Source of the DNA: Dactylellina haptotyla
Taxonomy: Eukaryota > Ascomycota > Orbiliomycetes > Orbiliales > Orbiliaceae
Length of the DNA stretch: 64,000 nucleotides
Reading direction: 5' to 3'
Assembly: GCA_031310005.1 (NCBI GenBank)
Contig: CM062386.1
Span: 2,604,001-2,668,000 of the forward strand
Positions 61,591-64,000 of the stretch are shown one piece after another. Position 1 is the stretch's first letter. Every line of letters starts with the position of its first letter. The position numbers and the translations under genes are program-made. The notes beneath the pieces are model-generated. The model did not search any database. It worked only from the letters and a program-made list of their open reading frames with translations, and was not told the DNA's origin.

Positions 61591-64000
61591 TTATGCTGGC
61601 TCCGACCAGTCAACTTGGTCTGTAACCTGGTTATGGGCTATCCGCAAACGGAGCCTCAGAGGTGGCTAGATAGATTGTTAGTAGACGTTCGATTTTCGGG
61701 AAACGTTGGCATTTGATCAACCTCACCTTTTGACTACCCTGTACTCTCATCTGCTGTGTCGCTACACCTTGCGGCGGTAACTCCGTGCTGGTGATAGGCA
61801 TCAATTGAAGTTTCTGGCTTTTTGGAACCGCCGCTTGGAGCGATATTCCAGTCTTGTGTTCGGTAAGACTGTTATTTTGGAACCGGGCGACGATTGCGAC
61901 AAATCCGTCTGCGTTCCGTTGTAAACTCAAGGTGATAAGCAAATCATGCTTGTTATACACCGTATGCCCACTCGGTGCAGGTGCTGACGTAGCATTCGAA
62001 ACCAGACCCCCCATATCCCCAAGAAGGCTGCTCGAAGACGGTCCCCCGGTGCTCGGGGCGGCTGATGCTCCGCCGCTAGAGCCAAACAGATCCAGGATGT
62101 TGTTAACAGATGAAGCAGCCGGTTGCGCCTGTGCCTGCTGTGGGGCACCTCCGCTCCCGCTCCCGAATAAGTCGAGAATGTCCGAATGGCCGTTCGCTTG
62201 CGACGGTGGTGCGGGGGTCGCCTGAGTATCATCGTTGAACAAGTCCAGCAGATCGTCAGCTCCGGATTTAGCTTTTGGAGGTGGTATTTTGGATTTGCTC
62301 TTCTTGCTCCCAGGGCCGGCGTCACTTAGGACTTTGTCATCAGAACGAGCTTCAGGCGGTGGCATCTTCTCGAGAACTCCACGGCGGACGCCGTCATAGC
62401 CGAAAAGGTTGCCGTACTCCACGCTTCGTTGCTGTATCTCCACATCCAAACTGTCCGAGCTGGACGTCAAAACCCGCCTCACCCTCTCGATCTGGCTCGC
62501 GTCAGTTATTCTGGTGGTGAGTTTCATCAAACTAGTCATGATATATTCGTGGATGACATTGTTGACATATGCAGAATCAAGAATTCCAGTTAGTAAATCG
62601 ACGATATCTGATTCCTTAACATCTTGCACCAGCTCCTCCTCCTCGTAGGCTCCGCCTTTCATCAACAGATCTCCGTATTCTCCGATGACCCAGGCCCCCG
62701 CCATAGTTAAAGCTTCCTGTGTTATATCTGTTCGGAGAGCGGAGTATAGTTTCTGAACAGAGTAGGTCTGGAGGTCTGGGGCGCTAGTCGCTATTAACCG
62801 AATGAAGCTCGAAAGAATCTGTTCCTTGACATAATTTCCCGCCTGTATTTGTAACCATTAGCTTTGTGAACTGCATCAGAAAAGTACTCAAAATTCTCCC
62901 TAAATATTACCAATTTAAGAACCCTCAAGACAGTATCAATATGCCAGCGCTTGTTGGGGGCGTACTTGTCCGCCGCCAGGCAGATTTGGGTTGTCATAGC
63001 CGGCTTAAATTCGTTGTTCGCCACCTCGAGGAATGCCAATAGCTCGCGCACAAGTACCCGGATGTTAGTCTCGTTAATCAGTGTGAACGACAGGTCCAGG
63101 GCCCTCCTTCTGATAGAGATATCCGGATCCCTAAGGCAGTCCAAGATGGTATTTCGGTGTCGCTGGACGGCATTCGGCTCAAGATTGACCACTTTTATCA
63201 ACGTATTCAGTGCAACATATCGAATATTGTTATCCTTGTTGCTCAAAAACTTTCCAAGGATGTTGATTCCCAGCACACGCAATCCGCTATCGGCTTCAAT
63301 ATCCAAGATCGTGAGCACAGCTTCGTAGAGGATGGAGTTTCCGACATTTTTCGAAGAATCGGTGTTAGTCGCAACTTGAGCGAGGATGTCGTTGATTTGT
63401 TCTGCAACACCGGAGTCTCCTTTACCCATCACTCGTAATAGCTGGAGAATCTTGACCTGGAGGAACGGGTCAGTGATTCCCGTGACGTCATGCTCCGGAG
63501 CGTAGCCAGCGGTAGTTAGTGCTTTGAGTTGCTTCACCAGCACAGGGGTATACTGTTTGAATTGGTCGACGAGATCGGGGTCGTGGATACAGAGATCGAT
63601 TATCAAGGTCAAACCGCACAGCAGAACGCCATGGTTTCTATCTTGCAAGAGTAGCTTCGTCTTGTCGATAAAGTGTTCCTGTAGATCAGGGACTTTACGG
63701 ATGATACGCATCGCACATAGTGCAGCCTTTTTACGAATATATGGGTTGGCCGTTGACAACAAGCCTTCGATCTCCAGGAACAAGTCCCGTGCCATTTCTG
63801 TCGATGCAATGTTTCCTAATGTGCACAAAGCTAACCCTACGACGTACTGGTTGCTGTGGTTTAGATCGCTAGACAAAGAAAGAAAGAAATAAAAAACCCC
63901 CGGTCAGTTGAAACCCTCTTTTGAACCTTGAATCGAGATATAACCTACTTCTTGAGAGAATTCGTGACCAATGTCAAGACTTCCTGGTTTTCATCCAACA
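61591..64000 (-). CDS. APL4: AP-1 complex subunit gamma (gamma-adaptin), 5' end outside window
   Basis: Exons seen: 63,949-64,000 (partial), 62,911-63,868, 61,727-62,842 and 61,591-61,665, about 730 residues; roughly 100 N-terminal residues lie beyond the window. The adaptin trunk is typical: [81 protein letters not shown] flexible hinge follows with DDLLDLF, SDILDLF and NNILDLF, which look like clathrin-box motifs. The C-terminal gamma-ear ([20 protein letters not shown] to [14 protein letters not shown]) binds accessory proteins. AP-1 sorts cargo between the trans-Golgi network and endosomes. The last exon was recovered by splicing at GTGAGG/ATCTAG; without it the frame would end early in unrelated sequence. 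Confidence 0.92.

Overview
The window looks like a piece of a filamentous ascomycete (Pezizomycotina) nuclear genome with two sharply different compartments. The fungal assignment rests on the gene set (COMPASS Spp1, Rlp24, Pam18/Tim14, m-AAA protease, topoisomerase III, AP-1 gamma-adaptin, Hot13-type CHY zinc finger, a GH93 arabinanase-like enzyme). It also rests on gene structure: many GT-AG introns of about 54-115 bp, often with CTAAC-like branch sites. I cannot name the class or species from sequence alone.

Positions 1 to about 42,145 form an extremely AT-rich, TpA-dominated, gene-free block with the look of repeat-induced point mutation (RIP). Copies of the same repeat differ almost wholly by C:G to T:A changes. 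Several transposon fossils can still be delimited:
- a Ty3/Gypsy-type LTR element at 27,405-35,934, with two ~545-bp LTRs and a matching 5-bp target duplication (TTTAG);
- a 252-bp hAT-like MITE with an 8-bp target duplication;
- a 112-bp LTR-like unit with TG...CA ends and an ATTAT duplication;
- two inverted ~4.1-kb copies of an unidentified element (about 9.41-13.59 kb and 36.57-40.64 kb);
- a 747-bp terminal-inverted-repeat element at 40.7-41.5 kb and a truncated sister copy;
- a possible tRNA-derived SINE relic;
- several minisatellites with 21-, 29- and 31-bp periods.

About 42.15 kb to the end is a compact, GC-moderate, gene-rich segment with 12 genes. In order: a hypothetical protein (-); CHY zinc finger/Hot13-like (+); secreted GH93-like glycosidase (+); NT-C2 (EEIG1/EHBP1-type) protein (-); alpha/beta hydrolase (+); PAM18/TIM14 (-); SPP1 (+); RLP24 (+); m-AAA protease YTA12/YTA10 type (+); DUF1295 membrane reductase-like protein (-); TOP3 (-); AP-1 gamma-adaptin (-, 5' end outside the window). 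I rebuilt exon structures by hand from splice signals, reading frame and family alignment; all joins keep frame.

Most of the genes are housekeeping and do not form one pathway. Three (Hot13-like, Pam18, m-AAA protease) act in mitochondrial protein import or quality control. Spp1 (histone H3K4 methylation) and Rlp24 (60S assembly) are adjacent on the same strand. The only gene with an obvious niche-facing role is the secreted arabinanase-like enzyme, which lies about 3.3 kb from the edge of the AT-rich block. I saw no tRNA, rRNA or CRISPR feature in the gene-rich half.
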